Shown: positions 1 through 8,892 of the stretch, in pieces
Numbering within the stretch: position 1 is the stretch's first letter
Layout of the letters: the number at the start of each line of letters is the position of its first letter
Source: Imperialibacter sp964351395
GTDB lineage: Bacteria > Bacteroidota > Bacteroidia > Cytophagales > Cyclobacteriaceae
DNA: 64,000 nucleotides
NCBI GenBank assembly: GCA_964351395.1
Contig: CAYGOF010000021.1
Coordinates: 22,221 to 86,220 of the forward strand
Direction of reading: 5' to 3'
Notes under the pieces: model-generated
Database searches by the model: none
What the model saw: the letters and a program-made list of their open reading frames with translations, nothing else
What the model was told of the DNA's origin: nothing
Position numbers and translations under genes: made by a program

Positions 1-972
1 AATCCAGCTTCTGTGGATCAGTTGTATACCCGCTCTCAGGCAATGGGCGTGAATGAGATGGCGTCCGGGTTGGGTTGGGTCACCGATGAAAAAGAAGGAG
101 AAAAATGGGTATACAATAGTGGCCTGCTCCCTGGGTATGCTTCCATGATGGGCTCATTACCGGAACAAAACATAAAGGTGATCATTTTGTCGAATGCTAC
201 TTCTGTTAACCCTGTAACAGATGAATTCGAGGGGAATATCTCCTTTGTCGAAGGAGAAATGACAGACAAAATAGTTGCGCTACTACTGGGTAAACCTTTT
301 AACCTCACACCTATCCCCACTCAAATAAGTGCTGGTAGTTTCAGCGACGACAAGGCGTTTCAATTGGACAGCGAACACACCATCGTTATTAAAAATGTAG
401 GTGGTAAGTACTTTTTAGAAACAGCTGGCAAAGCCCCGTGGTCGGTTTTTACTTATGCATTTGCTAAGGATGCCAATGAGAAGAATGAAGCCAGTGAAAC
501 GGCGCTGTTTTTTGCCAAAGCTTGGAGTACGCAGCAGTTTGAGGGACTTTCAGATTACGGCAACGAACAAATGAAAGGATTCCTGGGCACCCAACAAGGG
601 CAGGATCAATTGAAAGGCATGTGGGCAAACTTTGTCAACCATGCTGGTATATTTCAATCCTACAATATCTACAAAATTGCAGGCGAAGAAGTTAAAAATG
701 TGCACATAAGATTTCACTTCGAGTCAGTTGATATCGGAATGGTCATCGTTGTAAACGCTGAACACAAAATACAGGGAATGTTCATGGATGATGCGGTCAA
801 AACAAGCCACGTGACAAAGGTGGCACTTGTACCCGTGGGCGAAAACAAATTCTTTATCGATGGGCACAGAAATGGTGGCATGCAAGATTTTGTAATTAAA
901 ATGACTGAATCAACACTAACCCTGAGTGATGGATCCGAAAAATTTGAGGGCAAAATCAAGACAGCATTTTGA
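1..972 (+). CDS. Serine hydrolase of beta-lactamase fold, C-terminal part (5' end outside window)
   Basis: The frame is open from base 1, so the gene begins upstream of the window; the GTG at 13 is only an internal codon. The first ~60 residues hold the tail of a class C beta-lactamase-like (DD-peptidase) domain: a Y-N-S-G-L-L-P-G-Y stretch matching the third active-site region of this family, followed by the hydrophobic strand ending in LSNAT. The SxxK and YxN motifs must lie upstream and cannot be checked. The remaining ~250 residues resemble the lipocalin-like or repeat-containing C-terminal extensions common in exported Bacteroidota serine hydrolases. The stop is 36 bp before the next serine hydrolase gene, which is of the same fold. 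Substrate unknown. Confidence 0.75.
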   Translation, partial: NPASVDQLYTRSQAMGVNEMASGLGWVTDEKEGEKWVYNSGLLPGYASMMGSLPEQNIKVIILSNATSVNPVTDEFEGNISFVEGEMTDKIVALLLGKPFNLTPIPTQISAGSFSDDKAFQLDSEHTIVIKNVGGKYFLETAGKAPWSVFTYAFAKDANEKNEASETALFFAKAWSTQQFEGLSDYGNEQMKGFLGTQQGQDQLKGMWANFVNHAGIFQSYNIYKIAGEEVKNVHIRFHFESVDIGMVIVVNAEHKIQGMFMDDAVKTSHVTKVALVPVGENKFFIDGHRNGGMQDFVIKMTESTLTLSDGSEKFEGKIKTAF

Positions 973-1008
973 GTAGCGGGATTTTGCGCACTTAGGCTTG
1001 CATGGCAT

Positions 1009-2046
1009 ATGAAATATCGACTTAGAAGAGCAGAGTTAAGAAATGTAACGACCGGGATCATACTGTCGCTCGTACTCTTCACCGGTTGCACCAGGGAATT
1101 GATTTTATTCCCTGGTACGATTCAGGAAGAAGTGGATAAAGCGGTCGATCGTGGATTTGACGGTATCATTGTGTATGTCAATCAATCAGGCACGTCTTCG
1201 TTTTACAGCGCGGGATGGAAGAATAGAGAAAATCAGGTTCCTGCAGATCCGCACTCGTTGTTCAAAATTGCAAGCATAAGTAAGCTCTACATAGCCGCGG
1301 CTACCACCAAATTGATTGCTGATCAATCGTTGTCTTTGGATAATACGTTGACAAAGCTTCTTCCGGACCTCGCTGAAGAGATTGCATATTCAGATCAGAT
1401 TACCCTGAGAATGTTGCTGCAGCATCGCAGCGGCATACCTGATTTCATTGATGCCTATCCTTGGGATAGTCCGTTCGAGGACAATAGTGAAACCTACACC
1501 CTGGTGATGGGTCAACCTGCCGACTTTAAACCTGGTAAAAAGCATAAGTATTCCAATACCAATTATTTGCTTATCGGTGAGATCCTTGACCGAACCTTGG
1601 GGTACAGTCATCACCAATACATACAGGATGAAATTCTCCATCCGCTCGGGCTAAACAACACTTATAGTTTGCTTAGCGAGGTGGACATAGAAGATGTAAT
1701 GAGTGGGTATAACAAAGGATATGAGCCTGACATCAAGGGTAACGAATTCATTCACCCCGGTGGTTCCATGGTGGCCACCGCTGAGGATGTGGGAATCTTT
1801 TTGCGAGCACTACTTGACGGCACACTGCTGACCGACGATGAGCAGGCAATTTATACCTCCATTTACAAATACGAGCATACGGGTTGGTTACCCGGTTATA
1901 CAAGTATCGCGCGATATCACAGCGACATTGATGCTGTGGTTATTCAGTTCGTTAATACAAGCAGCAATGAGGTGTTCTGGCTTCAATTAGAACAGGTATA
2001 CAACAGGATTGTCAAAGCGCTAGAAAAGGAACTAGCCAATAATTAA
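1009..2046 (+). CDS. Beta-lactamase-fold serine hydrolase, lipoprotein
   Basis: 345 aa. A short basic N-terminus, a hydrophobic stretch and a lipobox ending in TGC put the lipidated Cys at residue 27, so the protein is probably anchored in the periplasm or outer membrane. Active-site motifs of the DD-peptidase/class C beta-lactamase fold are present: S89-I-S-K92 (nucleophile and general base), Y181-S-N183, and H-T-G-W-L-P-G near residue 294. Members cleave peptides, esters or amides; the substrate here cannot be told. It is strongly similar to the protein at 6547-7611, with long identical stretches such as LGLNNTYSLLSEVDI, so the two are paralogues. Probably cotranscribed with the following gene, 10 bp away. 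Confidence 0.88.
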   Translation: MKYRLRRAELRNVTTGIILSLVLFTGCTRELILFPGTIQEEVDKAVDRGFDGIIVYVNQSGTSSFYSAGWKNRENQVPADPHSLFKIASISKLYIAAATTKLIADQSLSLDNTLTKLLPDLAEEIAYSDQITLRMLLQHRSGIPDFIDAYPWDSPFEDNSETYTLVMGQPADFKPGKKHKYSNTNYLLIGEILDRTLGYSHHQYIQDEILHPLGLNNTYSLLSEVDIEDVMSGYNKGYEPDIKGNEFIHPGGSMVATAEDVGIFLRALLDGTLLTDDEQAIYTSIYKYEHTGWLPGYTSIARYHSDIDAVVIQFVNTSSNEVFWLQLEQVYNRIVKALEKELANN

Positions 2047-2056
2047 AAGGAAACTT

Positions 2057-2608
2057 GTGAAACACTATTTTCTCATTCTACTGGCAAGTCTAATACCTTA
2101 CCTGAGTAGCGCCCAAAAAGGTGATGACACAAGCAACAGTTGGGGTTTGGCTTTGAACTCAGGGTTTAATACTGAATTGAACACTGTTGGCCTTGTTCCG
2201 AGTGCATCGTACTACAAAGGAAAAAGTCAGTTTGAATTGGGTGTCGGGGTTTATCCGTTTGTGGTAAAAAACCAAAGAATCGTCAGCGGAAATTTCAACT
2301 ATAAGTACTTCCCAAACGGAGCCGATAACAAATTCAACCTGTTTCTGATGATGTCTGGAGCCTATGTCAATCAATTGAGAAAGACATACTATCCTGCCAC
2401 TTATCAATACCTGTTCTTAAGCGGAGGGTATGGAATGCAAATCAAGTTGTTTAAAGCGGCGTATCTCGGAACAAGCTTCAATCTTGGCACTTTCACCCAC
2501 AGCAAACGCACGGAGAATCCCTACAAAAACTACCTAGGCACTCAAAATCTGTTTGACGAGTTCGGTATGACCCTCGCTTTTCAGGTAAATGTCGGTTACC
2601 GATTCTAG
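2057..2608 (+). CDS. Predicted outer-membrane beta-barrel protein, unknown function
   Basis: 183 aa with a GTG start preceded by AAAAGGA about 6 bp upstream; no in-frame ATG sits nearby. Residues 1-19 form a signal peptide ending at SSAQ. The mature part consists of alternating, aromatic-rich beta segments (for example GLVPSASYYKGKSQFELGVG) and ends in an aromatic residue (GYRF), the typical closing strand of a small outer-membrane barrel. No enzymatic motif is seen. It is 10 bp downstream of the serine hydrolase and probably in the same transcript. Confidence 0.7.
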   Translation: MKHYFLILLASLIPYLSSAQKGDDTSNSWGLALNSGFNTELNTVGLVPSASYYKGKSQFELGVGVYPFVVKNQRIVSGNFNYKYFPNGADNKFNLFLMMSGAYVNQLRKTYYPATYQYLFLSGGYGMQIKLFKAAYLGTSFNLGTFTHSKRTENPYKNYLGTQNLFDEFGMTLAFQVNVGYRF

Positions 2609-3054
2609 TCTTCCTTGCTGTAGACAACAACTCCCATACCCACCGCAGGTGCTAGCCTTTGGCTAGTAGCGACCAGCCCAAAGCAACTCCAGCGTGGAAG
2701 CAAGAGCAGGGCAACTGTACCCGCCGTTACCGGTTAGCCAACTCCCTCAACCTGTATTGTGTCCCCACCTATTTCAAGATCAGAAAACAGCCGATGATCC
2801 TGATCGAGGCATGTGTTGGAAACGCTGGGATGTTCTTCATTTTCCAATTAGAACCGGCCTTCTATTGTACTGAAAGCCACTGGTGGGACGACCTGCACAT
2901 TTATTGTGAGCAAACCCACCTTCCCCGGGAAGTTTACCTTTTTCACATTGTCAAGGGTATCCATCACAGCTAACTATGCCCCGGGCACATTCATTTTAAG
3001 GCCTGAAAAAATCCCCTTACTCTTGCTTTCAGTTCAAATTAACCAACTAAAGAA
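2609..3054. other. 446-bp intergenic region without a convincing gene
   Basis: A 104-codon plus-strand frame (2659-2973, TTG start) has odd composition (many Cys, His and Trp), no ribosome binding site and no recognisable domain, so I do not call it. The minus strand has a ~40-codon open stretch ending near 2850 that could be degraded coding sequence. A short inverted repeat (GCTAGCC/GGCTAG) lies near 2651-2667, just after the barrel gene. The region may be gene debris. Confidence 0.4.
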
Positions 3055-3675
3055 ATGAAAAAGTTACTACTCCTGATCCTGTGTTTGGTCGCAGTATTTA
3101 ATTCATTTAGCCAGTCGAATGCCGAGGCCAATTCTTACCACAATGAAGGGAGCCAAAAGCAAATTCCATTCTCCCAATTCCTCTATAACGACAAGGTAGC
3201 CTTGAAGCTTGACTACTTTGGAGAATTGGTGCTTCATCCGGGCCTCAGCCTGGGAATCGACTATACCCTGGCAAAGAAAAATTGGGTAACTATTCACTGG
3301 GACTCAGAATTGGGAGGCTACTGGCACCGCTGGAACAATACAGCACTGTTTCTCAAATCTAGTATTGGCGCACGATTGCCGATCAAATCTTTCTTCGTTG
3401 ACCTGAACATGGGAGCAGGATACATGCACGCTTTTGCTGCCGGCACTATGTATCAAATATCTTCAGAAGGAGGACTTGAAATGGCGGACAACTGGGGTCA
3501 CGCTCATTTTATGCCCACCACCTCCTTTTTGATAGGATGGGATGGAGCAAGAAAAATGAACCTGCCCTGGACTTTTCATGCAGGGGTAGAGGCTTATTTA
3601 CAATCCTCTTTCAATCACATATTCCTTCCCCATGCTGCGGCTAAGGTGGGCCTTACCTATAAATTCAAAAGATAA
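3055..3675 (+). CDS. Exported beta-barrel-like hypothetical protein
   Basis: 206 aa. A clear signal peptide (MKKLLLLILCLVAVFNSFSQ) is followed by a mature domain of amphipathic beta strands rich in Trp, Tyr and Gly, for example residues 75-100 around WVTIHWDSELGGYWHRW, ending in GLTYKFKR, a common closing-strand form for Bacteroidota outer-membrane barrels. No enzyme motif is visible. The stop is 5 bp before the next gene, so the two are probably cotranscribed. Function unknown. Confidence 0.65.
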   Translation: MKKLLLLILCLVAVFNSFSQSNAEANSYHNEGSQKQIPFSQFLYNDKVALKLDYFGELVLHPGLSLGIDYTLAKKNWVTIHWDSELGGYWHRWNNTALFLKSSIGARLPIKSFFVDLNMGAGYMHAFAAGTMYQISSEGGLEMADNWGHAHFMPTTSFLIGWDGARKMNLPWTFHAGVEAYLQSSFNHIFLPHAAAKVGLTYKFKR

Positions 3676-3680
3676 TCACT

Positions 3681-4709
3681 ATGAGAACTTTAATTCAAGT
3701 GCTCGCATGTTCAGCGCTGTTTATCATGTGCTCCTGTGAAAAGGAAAGTTTCTACGATGGAGATCATTTCTTCATCAAAAATGCGGGAGCCGAAATGCCA
3801 GTCTTTGTCAAAGGAAACATTGAGTCCGGTGTTTTCATCCTCTTCCTGCATGGCGGACCGGGCGGAAGTGCTTCCCTTCCTTCCTTTCTGCCGGTATCAA
3901 AAGAGCTGGAAAAGGATTACGCCTTCGTTTACTGGGACCAGCGTGGTTCCGGACTTTCGCAGGGTAACCCTGATCTCAGCACTTTCACAGTTGATCAATT
4001 TGTAGAAGACCTGGATTTAGTGGTTGAAAGCATCAAACTCAGGCACAACAACCCCAGGATTGTCTTCTACGGCATTAGCTGGGGAGGTGCATTAGGAAGC
4101 GCCTATTTGAGTACTGGCAATTATCAGGAAAAAGTAGCTGGATTCATCTGTATGGATAGCGGACACAACCTGCTTGAAGGCATACCGAAATCGGTGGTGT
4201 TTGTGAAAGAATACGCCCAAAAGCAAATAGAGGCAGGTATTGACGTGGGCTATTGGACAGAAGCATATAACTGGTGCTCCACTGCTCGGGATATGACAAT
4301 TAAGGAAAATTATTTCAAATACGATGCCTACTTAACCAATACAAATGCCTATCGCAAAGACCCCCATCAGGAGGTACTGGGGCCAGAAGTCGGTGCGCTG
4401 GGGGCAATGAACTCCTACCTGTCACTGTCCATATTTTTTAATGGTGGATATCTCAGGCCAAACTTTAATGTATTAACGCTCAACCTCAGCCCGCAAATGG
4501 CAAAGATCAAGATACCCTCAATGGTCATCTGGGGAAGACACGACGGGGTGAATACCATTGAAATGGGATTTGACGCATTTAATAGTATTGGCGGACCTGG
4601 TTTTAGAGACAAGGAAATGGTGATCCTGGAAAATAGTGCCCACGAAGGATACATGGAAGAGCAGCCATTATTTGTGAGTTCATTCAGGCGGTTTGTTAAC
4701 GGGCTTTGA
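3681..4709 (+). CDS. Alpha/beta hydrolase lipoprotein, proline iminopeptidase-like (S33)
   Basis: 342 aa. Signal sequence with a lipobox-like MCSC; the lipidated Cys would be residue 19. The alpha/beta-hydrolase fold is complete: the oxyanion motif HGGPGG at 57-62 (characteristic of proline iminopeptidases, family S33), the nucleophile elbow G-I-S133-W-G-G, an acid in GRHD288 and the catalytic His321 in SAHEGY. WDQRGSG downstream of the HGGPGG loop is also typical of that family. Likely a periplasmic or surface aminopeptidase or esterase acting on short peptides; the substrate is inference. It follows the barrel gene by 5 bp. Confidence 0.85.
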   Translation: MRTLIQVLACSALFIMCSCEKESFYDGDHFFIKNAGAEMPVFVKGNIESGVFILFLHGGPGGSASLPSFLPVSKELEKDYAFVYWDQRGSGLSQGNPDLSTFTVDQFVEDLDLVVESIKLRHNNPRIVFYGISWGGALGSAYLSTGNYQEKVAGFICMDSGHNLLEGIPKSVVFVKEYAQKQIEAGIDVGYWTEAYNWCSTARDMTIKENYFKYDAYLTNTNAYRKDPHQEVLGPEVGALGAMNSYLSLSIFFNGGYLRPNFNVLTLNLSPQMAKIKIPSMVIWGRHDGVNTIEMGFDAFNSIGGPGFRDKEMVILENSAHEGYMEEQPLFVSSFRRFVNGL

Positions 4710-4769
4710 TGATAATAGCAGTTAGCCTTCTCTATTGCGGGTTGTAATTGACCATATTAAAAAGCTCCA

Positions 4770-5579
4770 ATGAAAGACATTAAAACCATTTCTCCCTTCT
4801 TCCTTACCGCCATCATGTTGATTTTGATAGGGTTAGTTTTTATGATTCCACTTGAAAGCTTCCTGCAACAATGTTCCCTGTCCGACTTTCAAGCTGAATA
4901 TTTAAATCTATTGGCGAAAATGAGCGTCTTAACGCTAGCAGGATTCTCACTCATAAAAAAATGGAACTTGGCTGTTCTTGCAGGACTCTCAGCCAGTCAT
5001 AATTGGAAGCACAAATATTTGAACGTCATTCCTGTTTATCTGATACTGCTTGGTCTGGCCTCTGTCATGGCAACTGACCTAACCAGAATAGAACTACCAA
5101 ACTTACTCCTACTATTACTGAGTTGTTTGGCAGTTGGTTTTGCAGAAGAGCTATTGTTTAGAGGTGTTTTACAATCGTTTTTCCTAAAGAAATACATTCA
5201 CCAAAGATCAGGGATTTTCCGTGGCATTTTTCTTCCATCGCTTGCATTCGGCTTATTTCATCTAATCAATTTATTAAAAAGCGGAGCACTATTGCCGGTA
5301 TTAGTCCAGGTTGTTTTTGCCACATTTATCGGGTTCTTCTTTGGCGTAATTTTGCTAAAAACCAACAAACTAGTTCCTATCGCAATAACCCATGCATTAA
5401 TTAATTTCTCCTTTTCACTTCAAAAGTTACCTAACCTTCAAAGCCAGGTGACACAAGCATCAGAAAATGCGTCAATGGCTCCAATAATAATATTTCTACC
5501 CTTATTGATTATTGCGCTACTTGTTCTGAAGAAAATCGATAAAACTGACCTACAAGAAAAATTAAGCCAAAGTTTCTAA
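4770..5579 (+). CDS. CPBP family intramembrane glutamic endopeptidase (CAAX protease/bacteriocin-processing type)
   Basis: 269 aa, about seven to eight hydrophobic helices. The diagnostic residues of the Abi/CPBP (Rce1-like) family are in order: E126-E127-xxx-R131, F-x-x-x-H164, and H208-xxx-N212. Rce1 homologues use the first Glu to activate water for proteolysis within the membrane. Bacterial relatives are linked to bacteriocin self-immunity or are of unknown role; nothing nearby identifies a substrate. Its stop overlaps a short cupin-gene remnant that starts at 5579, which suggests a rearrangement junction at its 3' end. Confidence 0.85.
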   Translation: MKDIKTISPFFLTAIMLILIGLVFMIPLESFLQQCSLSDFQAEYLNLLAKMSVLTLAGFSLIKKWNLAVLAGLSASHNWKHKYLNVIPVYLILLGLASVMATDLTRIELPNLLLLLLSCLAVGFAEELLFRGVLQSFFLKKYIHQRSGIFRGIFLPSLAFGLFHLINLLKSGALLPVLVQVVFATFIGFFFGVILLKTNKLVPIAITHALINFSFSLQKLPNLQSQVTQASENASMAPIIIFLPLLIIALLVLKKIDKTDLQEKLSQSF

Positions 5580-5674
5580 TGCTTTTCGTGCGCTTTAGAA
5601 GCGGAAGAGCTATTGAAGCGAAACCAGGTGAAATCTTGATTTTGCCAAAAGAATTTAAAACACAGAAAAAATGA
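5579..5674 (+). pseudogene. Fragment of a second cupin gene
   Basis: From about 5581 to 5651 the DNA aligns without gaps to 6318-6388 inside the intact cupin gene, sharing blocks such as AGGTGAAATCTTGATT and TGCCAAAAG. In the matching frame it reads ...FRSGRAIEAKPGEILILPK..., against FRDGRTVEVKEGEILIVPK in the intact protein. The 31-codon frame lacks the metal-binding HxH part, so only a middle piece of the cupin fold is left. It is squeezed between the end of the CPBP gene and the start of the next gene. Confidence 0.75.
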
Positions 5675-6093
5675 AAACATTTATGAATACTAAGAAAGAG
5701 ACACTTTTTTCAACTCTCTGGATATTCGTTACGCTAAACTATCTGTATTGTGATGTCGTAGGACTAATGGATCACAGGTTGATGAGCCAATATTTGAAAG
5801 GAACTGTGAATGGCTTTGAGATTAATGAGAATTTCTTGTTGAGTGGGGCCGTGCTAATGGAAATACCCATTGCCATGGTCATTCTGTCTCGTTTGTTAGC
5901 ATATACTGCAAATCGTTGGGCCAATATTGCGGCAGGTTCTATAAAAACTGTTATTATGGTCTTGACCATGTTCGTCGCGACTCCCAAATCGTATTATCTG
6001 TTTTTTGGAAGTATTGAGATAGTAACAACAATAGTTATTGTTTGGTATGCCTGGAACTGGGCCAAATCTGAGGAAGCAACTGTTAGCATTTAA
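5671..6093 (+). CDS. Small membrane protein, DUF6326-like
   Basis: 140 aa with four predicted membrane helices (about residues 11-30, 50-72, 80-100 and 105-128). The opening LFSTLWIFVTLNYLYCDVVGL followed by a helix beginning LLSGAVLMEIPIAMVILSR fits the four-helix family I know as DUF6326; I assign this from memory of the pattern. No function is known for the family. It lies between a cupin remnant and an intact cupin gene, suggesting that cupin and membrane protein were inherited as a pair. Confidence 0.65.
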   Translation: MKTFMNTKKETLFSTLWIFVTLNYLYCDVVGLMDHRLMSQYLKGTVNGFEINENFLLSGAVLMEIPIAMVILSRLLAYTANRWANIAAGSIKTVIMVLTMFVATPKSYYLFFGSIEIVTTIVIVWYAWNWAKSEEATVSI

Positions 6094-6138
6094 ACAAGAT
6101 AAAATCTATTTGCACTAACAACCTAACTGTAAGAAACC

Positions 6139-6513
6139 ATGGAGAAGATCAATTCTATCAACATTATGGAGAAGTTTTCATTGTTTGAAAAGCAATGGAC
6201 TCCTCACATCATTGGGGAACTCAATGGCCAATATGTCAAACTATGCAAACTCAAAAATGACTTTGTGTGGCATAGCCACGAAAATGAAGATGAACTTTTT
6301 ATGGTGTTCAAAGGAACGCTTTTGATGGACTTTAGAGATGGAAGAACCGTTGAAGTGAAGGAAGGTGAAATCTTGATTGTGCCAAAAGGAGTTGAACACC
6401 GACCGCACACGAATGGGGAAATCGTATTTAACCTACTTTTTGAGCCAAAGGAAACTTTGCATACCGGGACAACGGAAAGTGAAAAGACAGTCAAAGAATT
6501 AGGATGGATTTAG
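6139..6513 (+). CDS. Single-domain cupin protein
   Basis: 124 aa, the usual size of a single-domain cupin. Motif 1 is visible as H45-S-H47-x4-E52 followed by a Gly at 59, and motif 2 includes PKGVEH87RPH, so all four usual metal ligands are present. Members range from sugar isomerases to dioxygenases and sensor domains; nothing here fixes a reaction. An alternative start is the ATG at 6166. The stop directly abuts a possible ATG of the next gene. A fragment of a sister gene lies 5' of the DUF6326-like gene. Confidence 0.8.
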   Translation: MEKINSINIMEKFSLFEKQWTPHIIGELNGQYVKLCKLKNDFVWHSHENEDELFMVFKGTLLMDFRDGRTVEVKEGEILIVPKGVEHRPHTNGEIVFNLLFEPKETLHTGTTESEKTVKELGWI

Positions 6514-6546
6514 ATGGTGCGAGTGCAGCCGCCTGAAAAAAACAAC

Positions 6547-7611
6547 ATGATGGAGAAGAAACAAATAAAACGAATACTCAGAATAGCATTTATTGTTGCA
6601 AGCATCGGCTCTTTGTACTTCGTACCATGGATTCTGGTAAAAGCATGGATTATGCCACTACCAGAGACCGTTCAAGAACAACTAGAGGAGGGAATCGATC
6701 ATGGATTCGATGGAATGATTGTTTACGTGGACCGGGCGGGGAAACCAGCGGAGTTGTATGCAGCAGGCTGGCACGACCGAAAAAACAAAATACCGGCCTA
6801 CCCGCAAGCCTTATTCAAAATTGCCAGTATCAGCAAGTTGTATGTTGCTGTGGCTGTGGCTAAATTGGTCAATGACAAAAAGTTGTCGTTGGATAAAACC
6901 CTTGCTGACTACATTCCAACGCTTGTGGGACGAATTGCAAATGCGGATAAAATAACCCTGAGAATGATGGTGCAGCATCGCAGTGGCATTCCCAATTTTA
7001 CCGATACCCCTGGCTATTGGCTGGATCCGCCGAAAGCCAATGGAGAAAATCTTCAATTGGTGCTGGATAAGCCTGCCGACTTTGAGCCTGATGAATCATA
7101 TGGCTATTCAAATACGAATTATTTGCTGATAGGCGACATCCTTGATAAGACCTTAGGATATAGTCATCACCAATATATCAAGAGGGAAATTTTGATACCG
7201 CTTGGGCTGAACAATACCTACAGTTTGCTCAGCGAAGTGGATATAGACGAGGTAATGAGTGGGTATTACGTAGGGTATGATGGCGATCTAAAGCACAGTG
7301 ATTTCATCAACCCTGCCGGTTCAATGGTTGCTACAGCCGAGGACGTAGGCAAATTCTTGAGGGCATTGAACGATGGTTCAGTGTTTAAGGATGGGGAACA
7401 GGAAATCTATTCTTCTATTTACTTCTACGAACATACCGGTCTGCTTCCTGGCTATCAGAGTATTGCCAAATACCACAAAGACATTGATACAGTGATTGTT
7501 CAATTCAACAACACAACCAACTTTAATGGATACGACTGGAATTTAGCGGAAACCATTAATAGTCGTGTTGAAAAAATCGTGAGAAGGAAACAAGCTCATG
7601 ACAACATATAA
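6547..7611 (+). CDS. Beta-lactamase-fold serine hydrolase, membrane-anchored paralogue
   Basis: 354 aa from ATG 6547. The frame is open from an ATG at 6514 with AGGA nine bases upstream, but the extra residues (VRVQPPEKNN) look unlike a signal region and the paralogue at 1009 starts at the equivalent of 6547. A basic N-terminus and one hydrophobic helix suggest an uncleaved anchor. Active-site motifs: S94-I-S-K97, Y187-S-N189, and H-T-G-L-L-P-G near the C-terminus. It is highly similar over its full length to 1009-2046. Role unknown; likely periplasmic peptidase or esterase. Confidence 0.87.
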   Translation: MMEKKQIKRILRIAFIVASIGSLYFVPWILVKAWIMPLPETVQEQLEEGIDHGFDGMIVYVDRAGKPAELYAAGWHDRKNKIPAYPQALFKIASISKLYVAVAVAKLVNDKKLSLDKTLADYIPTLVGRIANADKITLRMMVQHRSGIPNFTDTPGYWLDPPKANGENLQLVLDKPADFEPDESYGYSNTNYLLIGDILDKTLGYSHHQYIKREILIPLGLNNTYSLLSEVDIDEVMSGYYVGYDGDLKHSDFINPAGSMVATAEDVGKFLRALNDGSVFKDGEQEIYSSIYFYEHTGLLPGYQSIAKYHKDIDTVIVQFNNTTNFNGYDWNLAETINSRVEKIVRRKQAHDNI

Positions 7612-7799
7612 AGAGCATTGAAACGCCTCTATTCAATCAACTAACAGCTATTAGAGAGTAGCTTACTGACTCATGGTCACATCGACTTATGGAATAACAA
7701 GGCCAATTTTGCTAGTGGACACCTGAGTCTTCAAGAATCAATTATTTCACCGCATGCTTGAAAAATCAATTGAAAGCTTTGCTAAAGTTTATCTAAATC

Positions 7800-8489
7800 A
7801 TGCATTTAACGAAAAGAAAATCTGCCCTTGTGGCTGGCGTCTCTCTCATATTGATGGCGGTTGCGGCCGGCTACGCCTATGGGTTTGTCTACGGCAGTTT
7901 GATTGTTAAAGGAAACAGCCAGGAGACTTACCAAAACTTAAAATCCTCGCTCGATGTCTTCATTGGCGGCATTGCCGGATGGTGGTTCATCTTTGTGCTG
8001 GACATCATCGTCGCCTGGGCATTGTATGAGTTTCTGAAGGAAGCCAACTCCCGTATTTCAGCAGCGACTGCCATCATTAGGGTTGTTTATTCCATTGTGC
8101 TCGGCCTTGCTATCACACAGCTCATGGCTGTGGTTGGGTTGGTCAACGATCAGGCCGATACAGCCATGATCATGAACAAGCTGGAGTCATTCGAATCTCT
8201 TTGGTCGAATGGGCTAATTATTTTCGGTGTGCATTTATTCGGTTTAGGGATTTTGAGTGTCCAATCAAAACACATTTCCAACATCTTCGGAGGCCTTTTC
8301 CTTTTTGCAGGCCTATGCTATTTTGGCATTCACCTGGCAACCGCGATGGCACCAGCTTACAAAGAACAGATAAGCACCGTTGAAATGGCACTCAGCTTGC
8401 CAATGGCGCTGGCCGAAGTTGGGTTTGCCGTTTGGCTGATTTTCAAAGGCGGAAAGCAATCCATCCTATCGTCAGTAGCAGCAAATTAG
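7800..8489 (+). CDS. DUF4386-like integral membrane protein
   Basis: 229 aa with about six hydrophobic helices, starting at ATG 7800. The pattern (ALVAGVSLILMAVAAGYAYG, then a helix WWFIFVLDIIVAWALYEFLK with small-residue loops, and a final PMALAEVGFAVWLIFKG) matches DUF4386 membrane proteins as I know them. Function unknown for the family. It stands alone between two intergenic gaps (188 bp upstream, 86 bp downstream). Confidence 0.7.
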   Translation: MHLTKRKSALVAGVSLILMAVAAGYAYGFVYGSLIVKGNSQETYQNLKSSLDVFIGGIAGWWFIFVLDIIVAWALYEFLKEANSRISAATAIIRVVYSIVLGLAITQLMAVVGLVNDQADTAMIMNKLESFESLWSNGLIIFGVHLFGLGILSVQSKHISNIFGGLFLFAGLCYFGIHLATAMAPAYKEQISTVEMALSLPMALAEVGFAVWLIFKGGKQSILSSVAAN

Positions 8490-8575
8490 TAGGCGAGCGT
8501 TTTACTCGTCACCTCTAAACAGTTTTCGTTTCCAGTGGTTCTTACTTTGAAGCCCAATAAAAGTTCAAAGTATTG

Positions 8576-8854
8576 ATGTGCCAACTGACAGAAAGCGACA
8601 TAGACCGGGTAGTTGAAATGGCCTGGGAGGATCGCACGCCTTTTGAGGCGATTGATCACCAGTTTCATTTGCCCGAAAAAGAAGTGATTACCCTCATGAG
8701 GAAAACGTTGAAGGCGTCCAGTTTCAGACTTTGGCGCAAGCGTGTGAACAGCGGGGTGAGCCAAAAACATTTGAAAAAGCGCAGCGCAGAGGTAGATCGT
8801 TTCAAATGTGCAAGCCAACGTCAAATTACACTCAATAAAATCAGTAAACGTTGA
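8576..8854 (+). CDS. TIGR03643/DUF2805 family protein
   Basis: 92 aa from ATG 8576; a TTG codon lies directly before. The sequence carries the family signature MAWEDRTPFEAI near residue 15 and SSFRLWRKRV near 50, which identify TIGR03643 (DUF2805). The middle looks like a small helix-turn-helix. No biochemical role is established. It is followed within 40 bp by a flavin reductase gene and then a DUF2256 gene; these families often sit beside cryptochrome/photolyase genes, but no photolyase gene is in this window. A DNA-binding or repair-associated role is inference. Confidence 0.85.
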   Translation: MCQLTESDIDRVVEMAWEDRTPFEAIDHQFHLPEKEVITLMRKTLKASSFRLWRKRVNSGVSQKHLKKRSAEVDRFKCASQRQITLNKISKR

Positions 8855-8892
8855 TTTTCTTCAGCGGTCACACGATTTCCCTAATAACTAAG

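Noticed and set aside
2659..2973. 104-codon open frame after the barrel gene
   Set aside because: TTG start, no ribosome binding site, no family resemblance and unusual Cys/His/Trp content; it looks like a chance frame or debris.
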